A stretch of 64,000 nt of DNA from Calothrix sp. HK-06 (GTDB lineage Bacteria; Cyanobacteriota; Cyanobacteriia; Cyanobacteriales; Nostocaceae). This document shows, in pieces, positions 51,735 to 60,660 of the stretch. The stretch lies in NCBI RefSeq assembly GCF_001904745.1, contig NZ_MRCD01000016.1, positions 61,334-125,333 of the forward strand, written 5' to 3'. Position numbers and translations under genes: made by a program. Position 1 is the first letter of the stretch; every line of letters starts with the position of its first letter. Under the pieces are notes generated by a model, which ran no database searches, was not told the DNA's origin, and saw only the letters and a list, made by a program, of their open reading frames with translations.

Positions 51735-52628
51735 CTATTGCCTGTGAGCAATGCACATCAAAGATAATGCTGCCTCCCGTGAATTAGGATTGATTCCTGA
51801 CAAGCGTTGTGCCATGCGGCATCGCCAGAATGAACGACCATAGTTTCCCTCTAAAGCATCTGCACCCACTCTATGATTGTGAGGGTATAAGTTTACAGTA
51901 AAACCTAGTGGTGTTAATACCTGGTGGAACAGTTCGGGTGTGACACCATGACCCGGTTTGTGATGCACTTCCGCAGCTAAACCCCAGATTTGTTCTTGCT
52001 TGGTAGAGTGTCCACCTCTTTTTAAAAGTCGATAAAGTGGTAGACGGACTTGCCACAGCAGTAAACCTAGCCCCCGAAACTGATAAGCAGTTAATTGTGG
52101 GTCGTGGTCAGTAATTAAAATTCCCCCAGGACGTACCAAGCGTGCAGCTTCCCCTAAAACTTTTGCCATATCATCGCAATGGTGCAAACAAGCGTTGAGT
52201 ACGACAATATCGGCAAATTTAGAAATGAATGGTAGCTGTTGAGCATCTGCCAGAACTGGAGTGTAACCAATTTGTTGAGCTATTTTTAAAGCACCTAACG
52301 AAACATCTACACCTAACAGTTGACTTGGTTTACCACAATGGTCTTTTAGGGATGCATATACGTTACCAGGCCCGCAACCAATATCAACTATGATTTTGCC
52401 TTCCCAGTTATTAATTACAGCTTTCCACAACTCGATAAATTTTTCATCTCGATGGCAAGCTGCAAGATAATTATTTCCCCATTCCGGATGACCGAAATAA
52501 TAACTATTCGCCTTGATAGCTTCTGTTTGATTGGAAATTTGACAAATAAATATTCCTTCTTTCCATTTATCAATATACCTTTCTGTTTCCAAATCTTTCA
52601 ATAAATTGATAGGAAGCTTCTCTAACAT
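51735..52628 (-). CDS. class I SAM-dependent methyltransferase
   Basis: The 297-residue protein has motif I VDIGCGPGN (81-89), acidic post-I VDVS, VLADAQQLPFISKFADIVV (motif II region) and LVRPGGILITDHDP (motif III). This is the UbiE/MenG-like small-molecule fold; the substrate could be a sugar, lipid or secondary metabolite. It reads against the glycosyltransferases, ending 12 bases after the last one. It lacks GGCGCC like the rest of the block. Confidence 0.88.
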   Translation of the reverse strand: MLEKLPINLLKDLETERYIDKWKEGIFICQISNQTEAIKANSYYFGHPEWGNNYLAACHRDEKFIELWKAVINNWEGKIIVDIGCGPGNVYASLKDHCGKPSQLLGVDVSLGALKIAQQIGYTPVLADAQQLPFISKFADIVVLNACLHHCDDMAKVLGEAARLVRPGGILITDHDPQLTAYQFRGLGLLLWQVRLPLYRLLKRGGHSTKQEQIWGLAAEVHHKPGHGVTPELFHQVLTPLGFTVNLYPHNHRVGADALEGNYGRSFWRCRMAQRLSGINPNSREAALSLMCIAHRQ

Positions 52629-53023
52629 ACAACTTATATGATTCTTTTTTTACATGAACAATTTATTATACATTTATTCTGAGGGTGTGACGAAACATCT
52701 GAACCTGAGACGCAGCAATAGTTATAAGCGCGCGTGCCATAAAAAGATAAACACCATTTTTATGCTTTATTGACTTTATTATCAATAAACTTCGTACAAA
52801 AGTCTTATTTTTCGTTGGACTTGGTTCTATATTTACTTTTATCTTTCAAACGGTCACTCATCTATAGCCTTTACTGCATAAACCTTTTAAGCTAGTTCGT
52901 TACCCCCAGTTATTTATTATTCTATATTTAAAGTTTGTTTAAAGATTAGAATTAAAGGTCATAGTTATTTAATTGTTATATTTTTCCAGATAACTTTACT
53001 TTTTTCAATTTTCTCACTAAAAA
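52629..53023. other. AT-rich spacer, no gene seen
   Basis: Divergent promoters of the methyltransferase and the oxygenase must lie here, but I cannot point to clear boxes. It is also the right-hand edge of the GGCGCC-free block. Confidence 0.4.
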
Positions 53024-53836
53024 ATGCTTAAATTCCGAGATGAATATGCTCAAATAATTGCTAGTCAGCTTCAAAAAAATCAAGATAAGTTACGAAAGCA
53101 ATTTAAATTAGAAGGTAAAATTAATAGCTGCTACCTTGATAGCTTACTCGACGAAAATGATGTAAGAGAAATATATACAGCCTTCCCTCCTAAGCAAGAA
53201 ATGTTACTGTTGAAAGATTTACGAGAATATAAATATGTAGGAATTCAAATAGATAAATATCATCCAACTTTGTCAGAAATTATTTACGCTTTCCAAGACC
53301 CTAAAGTGGTAAATATAGTTTCGGAAATTACTGGATTTACGGAATTATTTGCCGATGAGTATCTTTACGCTGGGGGATTTAGTTTGATGGATAATGGTTG
53401 TTTTTTAAACCCTCATTTAGATAACTCCCATGATAAAGACCGGGATAAATACCGCGTTTTAAATCTATTGTATTATGTAACTCCAAATTGGCAGGAAGAA
53501 TATGGTGGTAATCTGGAAATTTGGGATGGAGGCTTAAAACAACCATGCCGAACAATCCATAGTAAATTTAACCGATTAGTGATTATGGCGACAAACACAA
53601 AATCTTTACATTCGGTTAGTAAAATTAATCATCAAGGTCAACGCTGCTGTGTATCCAACTATTATTTTTCTAATCAACCTGTTGAAAATCACGAGTACTT
53701 TCATGTTACTTCTTTTCGTGGGCGCCCGGAGCAGAAGTTGAGAGATTTTATATTACTAGGAGATGCAATGCTGCGTAATGGTATTCGTAAAGTGTTTAAA
53801 TATGGAATTAAAAAGTCTCATTATTATCGCAAATGA
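53024..53836 (+). CDS. 2OG-Fe(II) dioxygenase (prolyl 4-hydroxylase-like)
   Basis: The 270-residue protein carries the jelly-roll oxygenase facial triad: H131-x-D133 (LNPHLDNSHDKD) and H196 (TKSLHSVSK), with R207 ten residues later to bind 2-oxoglutarate. YGGNLEIWDG and RLVIMAT are typical of the P4H-like subgroup. It needs Fe(II) and oxygen and hydroxylates an unknown substrate; in this locus a sugar or a linked protein is possible. Its stop overlaps the next gene by four bases. The first GGCGCC site after the gap is at 53721 inside it. Confidence 0.88.
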   Translation: MLKFRDEYAQIIASQLQKNQDKLRKQFKLEGKINSCYLDSLLDENDVREIYTAFPPKQEMLLLKDLREYKYVGIQIDKYHPTLSEIIYAFQDPKVVNIVSEITGFTELFADEYLYAGGFSLMDNGCFLNPHLDNSHDKDRDKYRVLNLLYYVTPNWQEEYGGNLEIWDGGLKQPCRTIHSKFNRLVIMATNTKSLHSVSKINHQGQRCCVSNYYFSNQPVENHEYFHVTSFRGRPEQKLRDFILLGDAMLRNGIRKVFKYGIKKSHYYRK

Positions 53837-54390
53837 AACTTTTGTATCGTTTTTTCACAAAATACTGGCACCTATTTATAATTGCTCTTATTCTGACCCT
53901 GATTTTAATCATTCCCATCAAAATTAAAATAGCGTTACATCAAGCACCGCAACCTCAAGCATTTTTTGTTTTAGGAGGTGACCCAAAACGCGAGGAGGCA
54001 ACTGCTGAAATTGCACGTTGGTTTCCAAATCTAAGTATATGGCTATCTTCGGTTCCCAATGTTGTAGAAACTAAAAAAATCTTTAAAACTGCGGGTATTA
54101 ATTCTACTCGCTTACATATTGACCAACACGCAGTTGATACTGTGACTAATTTTACTACTTTAGTACATGATTTCCAACAATCTAAAATTCAACATTTATA
54201 TTTAATCACGAGCGACTATCATATGCCCAGAGCCAAAGCTATTGGTACTTTAGTTCTAGGTAGTCGTGGTATTGTTTTTACTCCTGTTTCCGTTTCTTCA
54301 AATCGACCTCAAGAGTCTAATTCTCGTATTGTTCGAGATATTCTTCGGTCGATACTATGGATTTTTACAGCACAAACGCTTAGTAAATAA
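53833..54390 (+). CDS. YdcF/SanA-family (DUF218) envelope protein
   Basis: The 185-residue protein has one N-terminal membrane segment (about 13-31) and a DUF218 domain: AFFVLGGDPKREEATAEIAR, STRLHIDQHAVDTVTNF (acidic/His loop) and HLYLITSDYHMPRAKAIG. Members such as YdcF, ElyC and SanA sit at the inner membrane facing the periplasm and affect envelope polysaccharides; their chemistry is unresolved. It overlaps the oxygenase by four bases and is followed after four bases by the WcaF-like gene. Confidence 0.87.
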   Translation: MKLLYRFFTKYWHLFIIALILTLILIIPIKIKIALHQAPQPQAFFVLGGDPKREEATAEIARWFPNLSIWLSSVPNVVETKKIFKTAGINSTRLHIDQHAVDTVTNFTTLVHDFQQSKIQHLYLITSDYHMPRAKAIGTLVLGSRGIVFTPVSVSSNRPQESNSRIVRDILRSILWIFTAQTLSK

Positions 54391-54394
54391 TTTT

Positions 54395-54934
54395 ATGCGC
54401 TTAGACCAATATACTATCGGTACTTATACACCAGGGGCACCTTTATGGAAGCAAATTCTATGGTACTTCGTCGGTTCTCCTTTAGTGGAATGCCATTGGT
54501 TGCCAATGTCTAAAATTAAAGTTTGGATACTTCGGTTGTTTGGAGCGCAAATTGGGCAACTAGTTCGCATTAAACCTGGTGTTAGGGTAAAATTTCCTTG
54601 GCGCCTAACTGTTGGCAATTGTGTTTGGATTGGTGAAGATTGCTGGATTGATAATCTTGCTCATGTAACCCTCGAAAATCATGTGTGTCTGTCTCAAGGT
54701 GTATATTTATGTACTGGTAATCATGATTGGAGCGACGCTAACTTTAAATTGTCTATTGCTCCTATCCATATTCAAGAAAGCAGTTGGATTGCTGCTAAGT
54801 CAATGGTCGGTCCAGGTGTAACGATTGGTAAAGGTGCTGTATTGACTTTGGGTAGTGTCACTACTCGTTCTCTGGAATCAATGACTATATATTCTGGGAA
54901 TCCTGCACAAGCTGTTAAACGACGAAAATTCTAA
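54395..54934 (+). CDS. wcaF: WcaF-like acetyltransferase
   Basis: From ATG 54395 the product is 180 residues, as usual for WcaF: DQYTIGTYTPGAPLWKQILW, then hexapeptide repeats (LTVGNCVWIGEDCWIDNLAH, VTLENHVCLSQGVYLCTGNH with the active-site His region, MVGPGVTIGKGAVLTLGSVT) and the GNPAQAVKRR end. WcaF O-acetylates a colanic-acid-type repeat unit using acetyl-CoA. The reading frame extends upstream through the end of the YdcF-like gene, which I reject. Confidence 0.88.
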   Translation: MRLDQYTIGTYTPGAPLWKQILWYFVGSPLVECHWLPMSKIKVWILRLFGAQIGQLVRIKPGVRVKFPWRLTVGNCVWIGEDCWIDNLAHVTLENHVCLSQGVYLCTGNHDWSDANFKLSIAPIHIQESSWIAAKSMVGPGVTIGKGAVLTLGSVTTRSLESMTIYSGNPAQAVKRRKF

Positions 54935-55259
54935 ACCGTAGGTATAAATTGGCAACTCCTGATGAACAGATGTAACGGTACTTTTGATTCATTTAAGAAA
55001 GGCGCCGCAAAATCAAATCTTGTTTGCATCAAATAAATCATCCGCTACATCCGTTGTATCCGTTGCAAACTTATCATATATTACTTAGTCATTATTTTAA
55101 CCAAATATATGCGTATTAAAAATGTAATCAAAGTTTTATAGTATCTTGACGAACAAAATTAATGTATCATTATATGATTATTAACATGACCACCTGTCGG
55201 AAATAGTTATACATATAGTTTTTATTGTTCTGAGAAGGTTACTCTAATCTCGGTATTTA
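54935..55259. other. spacer with TCCGTT element, no gene seen
   Basis: Holds the complete TCCGTT repeat copy 4 (54951-55068) and an AT-rich promoter-like region before the type IV secretion-like operon. Confidence 0.4.
54951..55068. repeat. TCCGTT element, copy 4
   Basis: GGCAACTCCTGATG at the left and CATCCGTTGTATCCGTTGC at the right, with AGATGTAACGG inside. The vocabulary and orientation of arms match the element at 18224-18378; the left end is more decayed. Confidence 0.6.
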
Positions 55260-55772
55260 ATGATGCTTCAATTTATACCTTTCTTAATCGCCTGCACAAT
55301 ACTATTAGGTGCCATTAGCTTGAAAAGTCCTGTGCTGTTGTTTTGCTTGATCGGAGGTAGTTTAATTTCAGTAATTATACATCAAATCGGGCGCCAAGTC
55401 AATTTACCTCGGCGCCAAGTTATATTCTTACAGGTTGTTGCAGTAAGTGTAATTTTAGCTTGTTTTTGGTTAGACTATTTTGCAGACCCTGCTCAAGCTC
55501 AGTTTTTTAAACGTGCGGAGGATTTTTTCAGAACGAACTTAACACAAGGCACCTCCAATACTACTAATGCTGCTGGTACGCAAGCGGCCATAAGTTTGAT
55601 TTTTAACGTGCTACGGGCGTTGTATTTACTGTATATAGCAGTAGCTCTAATTGGCGTAATTAACGCAGTTCGTAGGGATGATGACTGGCAGAATATCGCT
55701 AGAACTCCTTTGCTGGTTGTAATTGCTGTAACAATTGCTGATGTACTTACAGGATTTGTAATTGGTAATTAA
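55260..55772 (+). CDS. small membrane protein opening the T4SS-like operon (possible VirB2-like)
   Basis: The 170-residue protein has hydrophobic segments at about 6-38 (possibly two), 53-70, 112-135 and 145-168. A polar stretch (DPAQAQFFKRAEDFFRTNLT, about 75-95) precedes the last two, which resembles the two-helix arrangement of VirB2/TrbC pilins after a leader, but similarity is only in layout. It overlaps the next gene by one base (TAATG). Because it opens an operon with VirB3/B4/B5/B6/B8/B10-like genes, a pilin or inner-membrane base role is inferred. Confidence 0.6.
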   Translation: MMLQFIPFLIACTILLGAISLKSPVLLFCLIGGSLISVIIHQIGRQVNLPRRQVIFLQVVAVSVILACFWLDYFADPAQAQFFKRAEDFFRTNLTQGTSNTTNAAGTQAAISLIFNVLRALYLLYIAVALIGVINAVRRDDDWQNIARTPLLVVIAVTIADVLTGFVIGN

Positions 55773-56140
55773 TGAGTCAAGATAAAGATAAAGATTTTCG
55801 CCCAGTTAATAGAATACTAGGTAGTCAGCCTTCGTTAGGTCCAATACCTGCTGACCAGGTGCTGCCTTGGACGATTATTGCTTTAGCTTCTTATTTCATT
55901 GTCAACGGCATTTTTGGAGGTTTATTCCAAGATGGATTTCAAAAATGGTTGTGGACTGCGTTAGTCGCAACATGGGGAATTGCTACTTGGTGGATACTCA
56001 CAGGAGGTAAAAGTTGGCGCTTTTTAAGTAAATTTATCGGTGTTCCGACTTGGACTAGAGGATTTGCCCGTTATCACAGCATCCTGAGAAATCATGAAGG
56101 AAAAAATCGGAAAGCAAAGCGTCGAAGGAACAGGAAGTGA
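55772..56140 (+). CDS. VirB3-like small membrane protein
   Basis: The 122-residue product has a polar N-terminus (to about 25) and two adjacent hydrophobic helices (WTIIALASYFIVNGIFGGLF, about 30-50, and WLWTALVATWGIATWWIL, about 58-76), followed by a very basic tail (NRKAKRRRNRK). Two helices immediately before a VirB4 gene is the usual place and layout of VirB3/TrbD. Its last 47 bases overlap the start of the VirB4-like gene. Homology cannot be shown by eye; the assignment rests on layout and position. Confidence 0.6.
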   Translation: MSQDKDKDFRPVNRILGSQPSLGPIPADQVLPWTIIALASYFIVNGIFGGLFQDGFQKWLWTALVATWGIATWWILTGGKSWRFLSKFIGVPTWTRGFARYHSILRNHEGKNRKAKRRRNRK

Positions 56141-58835
56141 AAGATTAACTCCGTTTGAGGATGCGCTTAATTTAGCTACAATGTTGCGTGTTTCATTAGG
56201 TGGACGCGATATTGGCGCCTATATTTTAACGCAAGGTACTCAAAAGGACAGATTATGCTTTGTTTTCGGTTTTGAGTGTCGGGGTGTTCACACGACTTTG
56301 AGAACAGAACAAATCGACCAAATCATCGGTAATATCGAAGCTGGTTTAAAGGATATCCCCGTCAACGAGCAAATTACTTTTCACCTTGGTTCGTTTAGTT
56401 CAGATGCTCAACGGCAAGAAGAACTTGCGTCTTTAATTAAAAATGTCCCCTCAAAAGATATAAAATATTTGCTGCTCGCAGAACGCGCGCGTATTCAAGA
56501 ACTTACAAGTAATGGTGTTCGCAAGCCAAAATTTCTACGAATTTACGTCACTTATACAGCTGAAAGTAATTCGACTAATACAACTGATTGGATAGAACGG
56601 ATTTTAGCCAAAGCTGAATTATTCTGGCTTAAATTCAAGGGAGAAGTCGCAGAAGTCGAAAATCAGCGACTCGAAGCTATTATTGCCGATGCTTTTCAAG
56701 GATTTTGTCGCTGGGAGCAAGTATTAGCCAATAAAATGGCACTCGATATTCAACCTTTAACCACCGAACAACTTTGGAGCGAAATTTGGCACCGTTTTAA
56801 TGATACCCCACCTATTCCTATCCCGCAGCTGCTTACATTCGATGAGAACGGACTCCACGAAGAAGCTTATTCCGATTTAGCAAGTACTAAACTACTACTA
56901 GAGAATATTCATAGTACAACATTATTAATAAAATCCACAATACCTTGTGCAGACCGTCGTTGGATTCATGTAAAAGATAATTATATAGGCGCCTTAACAT
57001 TTCTAGAAAAACCTGGTAGCTGGCAGAATAAAACAGCGCAGTTACGATATTTATGGGAATTATTAGCGCGCGAGACGGTTGTAGACACAGAAATATTTTG
57101 TCAACTAACTGCAGCAAACCCAGCTTTGGTCAAAACAACTTTACAGCGAGTGTTAAAGCAGTCGAATATGACCGCATTAATGGCTCAAGAAAAAAGTAAA
57201 ACCATTGACGTTAATGCTCAGTTAAAGTTAAGAAAATCAGTAGCAGCGCAAGAACAATTATACGAAGGCGCCGTACCAATTTACGCAGGAGTAGTTATTT
57301 TCGTCCATCGTTCCACCGTCGAAGAACTAGACGAAGCAACGAGATATATAGAAAATTGCTTTCAACGTCCAGCAGAAGTAGTAAGAGAAACTCAGTACAC
57401 TTGGAAAATATGGCTACAAACTTTACCAATTGTATGGGAAAAACTCTTAGCAAAACCATTTAATCGGCGCCAATTATATTTAACCAGCGAAGTTCCCGGT
57501 TTAATGCCTTTAGTACTGACCAAACCCAGTGATAACTATGGGTTTGAATTAATCGCAGAAGAAGGTGGGACACCGATACATTTAGATTTATTTAACGAAC
57601 ATAAGAACTTAGCTTTATTCGCGACAACACGCGCAGGTAAATCTGTATTAGTATCAGGAATATTAACGCAAGCATTAGCACATAATATACCAGTAGTTGC
57701 ATTAGATTTTCCCAAACCAGACGGAACATCAACGTTTACCGACTACACACAGTTTATAGAAGGAGGCGCCTATTTTGACATCTCCAAGCAATCGAATAAC
57801 TTATTTGAACAGCCAGATTTACGATTATTATCACCAGAAGAACAACGCGACCGTCAGCTAGATTATACAGCTTTCCTCGAATCGGCACTCATGACAATGG
57901 TACTAGGCGCCGAAACTGACAACCCATTGTTATCGCAAACAGTACGCTCACTATTAAATATTGCATTAACAGCATTCTTTGCCGACGAGGGAATAAAACA
58001 AAGATATAGAACAGCAATGGAAGGAGGGTTTGGAACTACAGCGTGGCAAAAAACCCCAACCTTACAAGATTTTCTCTACTTTTGTTCACCCGAACATCTT
58101 CAACTAGACGCAATGAGTCAGCGAGTTGAAGACGCACTCAGTCAAATTCGTTTGCGGTTGCGGTTTTGGTTATCGAGTCGAGTCGGACAAGCAATATCAG
58201 CACCATCAAGCTTTCCTACCGATGCTCAACTTTTAGTATTTGCTTTAAGAAATTTATCAGATAGCGAAGACGCAGCAATACTATCATTAAGCGCATACTC
58301 AGCAGCATTACGTCGCGCACTTAGTAACCCAGCATCAATATTCTTCATCGACGAGGCGCCAATTTTATTTGAATTCGAGCAAATTGCCAATCTTGTTGGT
58401 AGAATATGTGCCAACGGCGCCAAAGCAGGAATAAGAGTTATTTTATCAGCCCAAGACCCTGACACTATCGCCAAATCAAAAGCTGCATCTAAGATATTAC
58501 AAAACTTAACAACACGACTAGTGGGACGTATCCAACCCGTTGCTATAGATAGCTTCGTAGATATATTAAAATACCCACGCGAAATCATCTCACGTAACGC
58601 ATCAGAAAGCTTTTTTCCAAGAAAAGAAGGAGTATACAGCCAATGGTTATTAGATAATAACGGTATATATACCTTTTGTCGTTACTATCCAGGATACGAA
58701 CAACTAGCAGTAGTAGCCAATAACCCCAACGAACAAAACGCGCGGAACATAATGATGAAAAAATACCCCGACAAGTACGAAGCAATATCAAAATTCGCAC
58801 ATCAACTAATTACATCCCTAAGAAAACCGTCTTAA
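56094..58835 (+). CDS. virB4: VirB4-like T4SS ATPase
   Basis: The 913-residue protein has the VirB4/TraC layout: an N-terminal half (about 1-480) without clear motifs and a C-terminal RecA-like ATPase. Walker A reads ATTRAGKS (510-517; first Gly replaced by Ala), Walker B SIFFIDE (748-754), followed by a sensor-like ILSAQDPD (783-790) and a TRLVGR arginine segment (807-812). VirB4 ATPases sit on the cytoplasmic side of the channel and power assembly. The operon position before VirB5/B6/B8/B10-like genes supports this. It overlaps the preceding gene by 47 bases; a shorter start at M30 is possible. GGCGCC density is high here, so it looks long resident in this genome. Confidence 0.85.
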   Translation: MKEKIGKQSVEGTGSERLTPFEDALNLATMLRVSLGGRDIGAYILTQGTQKDRLCFVFGFECRGVHTTLRTEQIDQIIGNIEAGLKDIPVNEQITFHLGSFSSDAQRQEELASLIKNVPSKDIKYLLLAERARIQELTSNGVRKPKFLRIYVTYTAESNSTNTTDWIERILAKAELFWLKFKGEVAEVENQRLEAIIADAFQGFCRWEQVLANKMALDIQPLTTEQLWSEIWHRFNDTPPIPIPQLLTFDENGLHEEAYSDLASTKLLLENIHSTTLLIKSTIPCADRRWIHVKDNYIGALTFLEKPGSWQNKTAQLRYLWELLARETVVDTEIFCQLTAANPALVKTTLQRVLKQSNMTALMAQEKSKTIDVNAQLKLRKSVAAQEQLYEGAVPIYAGVVIFVHRSTVEELDEATRYIENCFQRPAEVVRETQYTWKIWLQTLPIVWEKLLAKPFNRRQLYLTSEVPGLMPLVLTKPSDNYGFELIAEEGGTPIHLDLFNEHKNLALFATTRAGKSVLVSGILTQALAHNIPVVALDFPKPDGTSTFTDYTQFIEGGAYFDISKQSNNLFEQPDLRLLSPEEQRDRQLDYTAFLESALMTMVLGAETDNPLLSQTVRSLLNIALTAFFADEGIKQRYRTAMEGGFGTTAWQKTPTLQDFLYFCSPEHLQLDAMSQRVEDALSQIRLRLRFWLSSRVGQAISAPSSFPTDAQLLVFALRNLSDSEDAAILSLSAYSAALRRALSNPASIFFIDEAPILFEFEQIANLVGRICANGAKAGIRVILSAQDPDTIAKSKAASKILQNLTTRLVGRIQPVAIDSFVDILKYPREIISRNASESFFPRKEGVYSQWLLDNNGIYTFCRYYPGYEQLAVVANNPNEQNARNIMMKKYPDKYEAISKFAHQLITSLRKPS

Positions 58836-58842
58836 TTTTTAT

Positions 58843-59616
58843 ATGAAAAAAATCTTTATAATTACTTCTTTTCTCTCCCTCATTATCACCTTACCAGCCA
58901 CAGCACAACTAGGGCAAGTATGGACAGACTTTCAATCATACTCAGCAGACCTACAAAACCATCTTAGAAACAACCTTAATGAACTAAACCCCTTACAAAT
59001 ACAAAGCCAAAGCGCTATAACAGGCGCTACAGGAGAACTAAACATTCCTAACCCACTAGGCGCCGGAGAAATACTTAGCAACGACATCAACATCAACTTA
59101 TTATCCAGCAACTATGAAACAAACCCCTTAATCAACTCAAGAGTTTTCGGCAACGAAATGAACCGTTTAATATTTCGCAGTTCTGCTGCTGGAACATTAG
59201 GCAACAACGGACAACTGCGGACAAAAATCAAACTCCAAAACGTCGAAACAGAATTAAAAAGTATTGACGCATTTGCGGAAGAAGCAGACACTATAGTCGG
59301 CGGCATTGAAAATCAATTTGGTGGTCCAATTGCTTCTACAAATCCACTCTTCGGAACCTTACAAAATATTTTGACACAATCCAGATTACAACTACAGCAA
59401 ATCAAAATACAGCGTGACCAATCAAAAATCATCGCTGAAACACTTGCACAAACAATTCACGAAAACCAACTTTTACAATACTCTAACCTAAACCTAGCTA
59501 GTATCGGAGAGCAGATAGAAGACACAAACCGAGCGCGTCGAATCGATAACTCAACCGAAGCAGCGCGACTTTTGCGTACCACATCTCAAACTGACTTATT
59601 CGGTCGAAAACCTTAA
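58843..59616 (+). CDS. secreted helical protein, VirB5/TrbJ-like
   Basis: The 257-residue product has a signal peptide (MKKIFIITSFLSLIITLPAT, then AQ) and a largely helical, Gln/Asn/Leu-rich body with a long helix (about 165-235, including QIKIQRDQSKIIAETLAQ). Secreted, helical VirB5/TrbJ proteins sit at the pilus tip or in the periplasm. Sequence similarity is weak and the assignment relies on layout and position, seven bases after virB4. Confidence 0.6.
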   Translation: MKKIFIITSFLSLIITLPATAQLGQVWTDFQSYSADLQNHLRNNLNELNPLQIQSQSAITGATGELNIPNPLGAGEILSNDININLLSSNYETNPLINSRVFGNEMNRLIFRSSAAGTLGNNGQLRTKIKLQNVETELKSIDAFAEEADTIVGGIENQFGGPIASTNPLFGTLQNILTQSRLQLQQIKIQRDQSKIIAETLAQTIHENQLLQYSNLNLASIGEQIEDTNRARRIDNSTEAARLLRTTSQTDLFGRKP

Positions 59617-59618
59617 CT

Positions 59619-60647
59619 ATGTTTTATTTAGCCCAAACTGGTATAGATAATGTAATAGGTAGCGGCGCCACTACAGCAAAGAGTATCGCCGAAGCATGGG
59701 ACAAACAGTGGTTAGATTTATTACAAAGCAATAATAGCTTTTACGGGGCCTTAACAAACCTAGGTATATTTTTTGCAGTTGGTACATTATTATTTTTCAT
59801 GTTCCAATGGCTCAAAGATTTAATATATAGTGACTATTCGCGACCAATATCAGCTTTAATATGGCCTTTTATCATCGTATTATTACTTACCAACACAGGA
59901 ACTGGGAGTGCATTATCTAACCTGACACTAGGAGTTAGGAATTTACTCAATACAGTCAACCAGCAAATTATCACAACAGCAGACGCGAATAAAATATATC
60001 AGCAAGCTTTAAACATGAGTACAGGTGAAGAAATAGCGGGGTCTTTACTGCGTCCATGTGGGTCACTTTTAGGAGAGCAGCAAACTCAATGCTTGGTAAA
60101 AGCAAGTGAGAAAGCTAGCTTACTGTGGCAAGAATATCGGAATTTATACGGAAATCAAATTTGGATAGACCGCTTACAGACAAAAGTAACTCAAATTGCT
60201 TATAGTCAAGGGGCTGTATCAGAAAGCACCTTTAATGCATTGCTTGGTTCGACAATGCAAACGATTATTAAAAACTTTTTTATTTCATTACAGTATGCAT
60301 TTCAGAACCTCATCGAAGCTACGATGTTGTTAGTAGCTGCTTTAGGTCCACTCGCAGTAGGAGGTTCATTACTACCAGTTGCAGGTAAACCAATTTTTGC
60401 ATGGTTAACAGGATTTTTATGTTTAGGAATTTCTAAAATATCTTTTAACATTATCGCCATAATAACAGCCGCAGTCATTGTCAACGGACCAGGACAAAAT
60501 GCCAATACTGACCCAGACTTAATGTGGTTCATGATTTTTCTTGGTTTATTGGCGCCTATCGTTTCTCTAGTTATAGCAGGTGCAGGAGGGTTTGCGATAT
60601 TTAATGCCATTAGCTATACGGGTGCATTAGTTCGAGATAGAGTTTAG
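59619..60647 (+). CDS. VirB6/TrbL-like multi-span membrane protein
   Basis: The 342-residue protein has about five to six membrane segments: around 45-62, 77-93, then after a long polar middle (about 95-205, including CGSLLGEQQTQCLVKASE) a cluster at 210-330 (MLLVAALGPLAVGGSLLPVAG, LCLGISKISFNIIAIITAAV, MWFMIFLGLLAPIVSLVIAG). TrbL/VirB6 proteins form the inner-membrane channel and share such a C-terminal cluster with a conserved ALGPLA-like turn. It begins three bases after the VirB5-like stop. Confidence 0.72.
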   Translation: MFYLAQTGIDNVIGSGATTAKSIAEAWDKQWLDLLQSNNSFYGALTNLGIFFAVGTLLFFMFQWLKDLIYSDYSRPISALIWPFIIVLLLTNTGTGSALSNLTLGVRNLLNTVNQQIITTADANKIYQQALNMSTGEEIAGSLLRPCGSLLGEQQTQCLVKASEKASLLWQEYRNLYGNQIWIDRLQTKVTQIAYSQGAVSESTFNALLGSTMQTIIKNFFISLQYAFQNLIEATMLLVAALGPLAVGGSLLPVAGKPIFAWLTGFLCLGISKISFNIIAIITAAVIVNGPGQNANTDPDLMWFMIFLGLLAPIVSLVIAGAGGFAIFNAISYTGALVRDRV

Positions 60648-60660
60648 CGAGGTGTGACAA

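Noticed and set aside
54266..54394. N-terminal extension of WcaF
   Set aside because: It overlaps the end of the YdcF-like gene and the usual WcaF start is at 54395.
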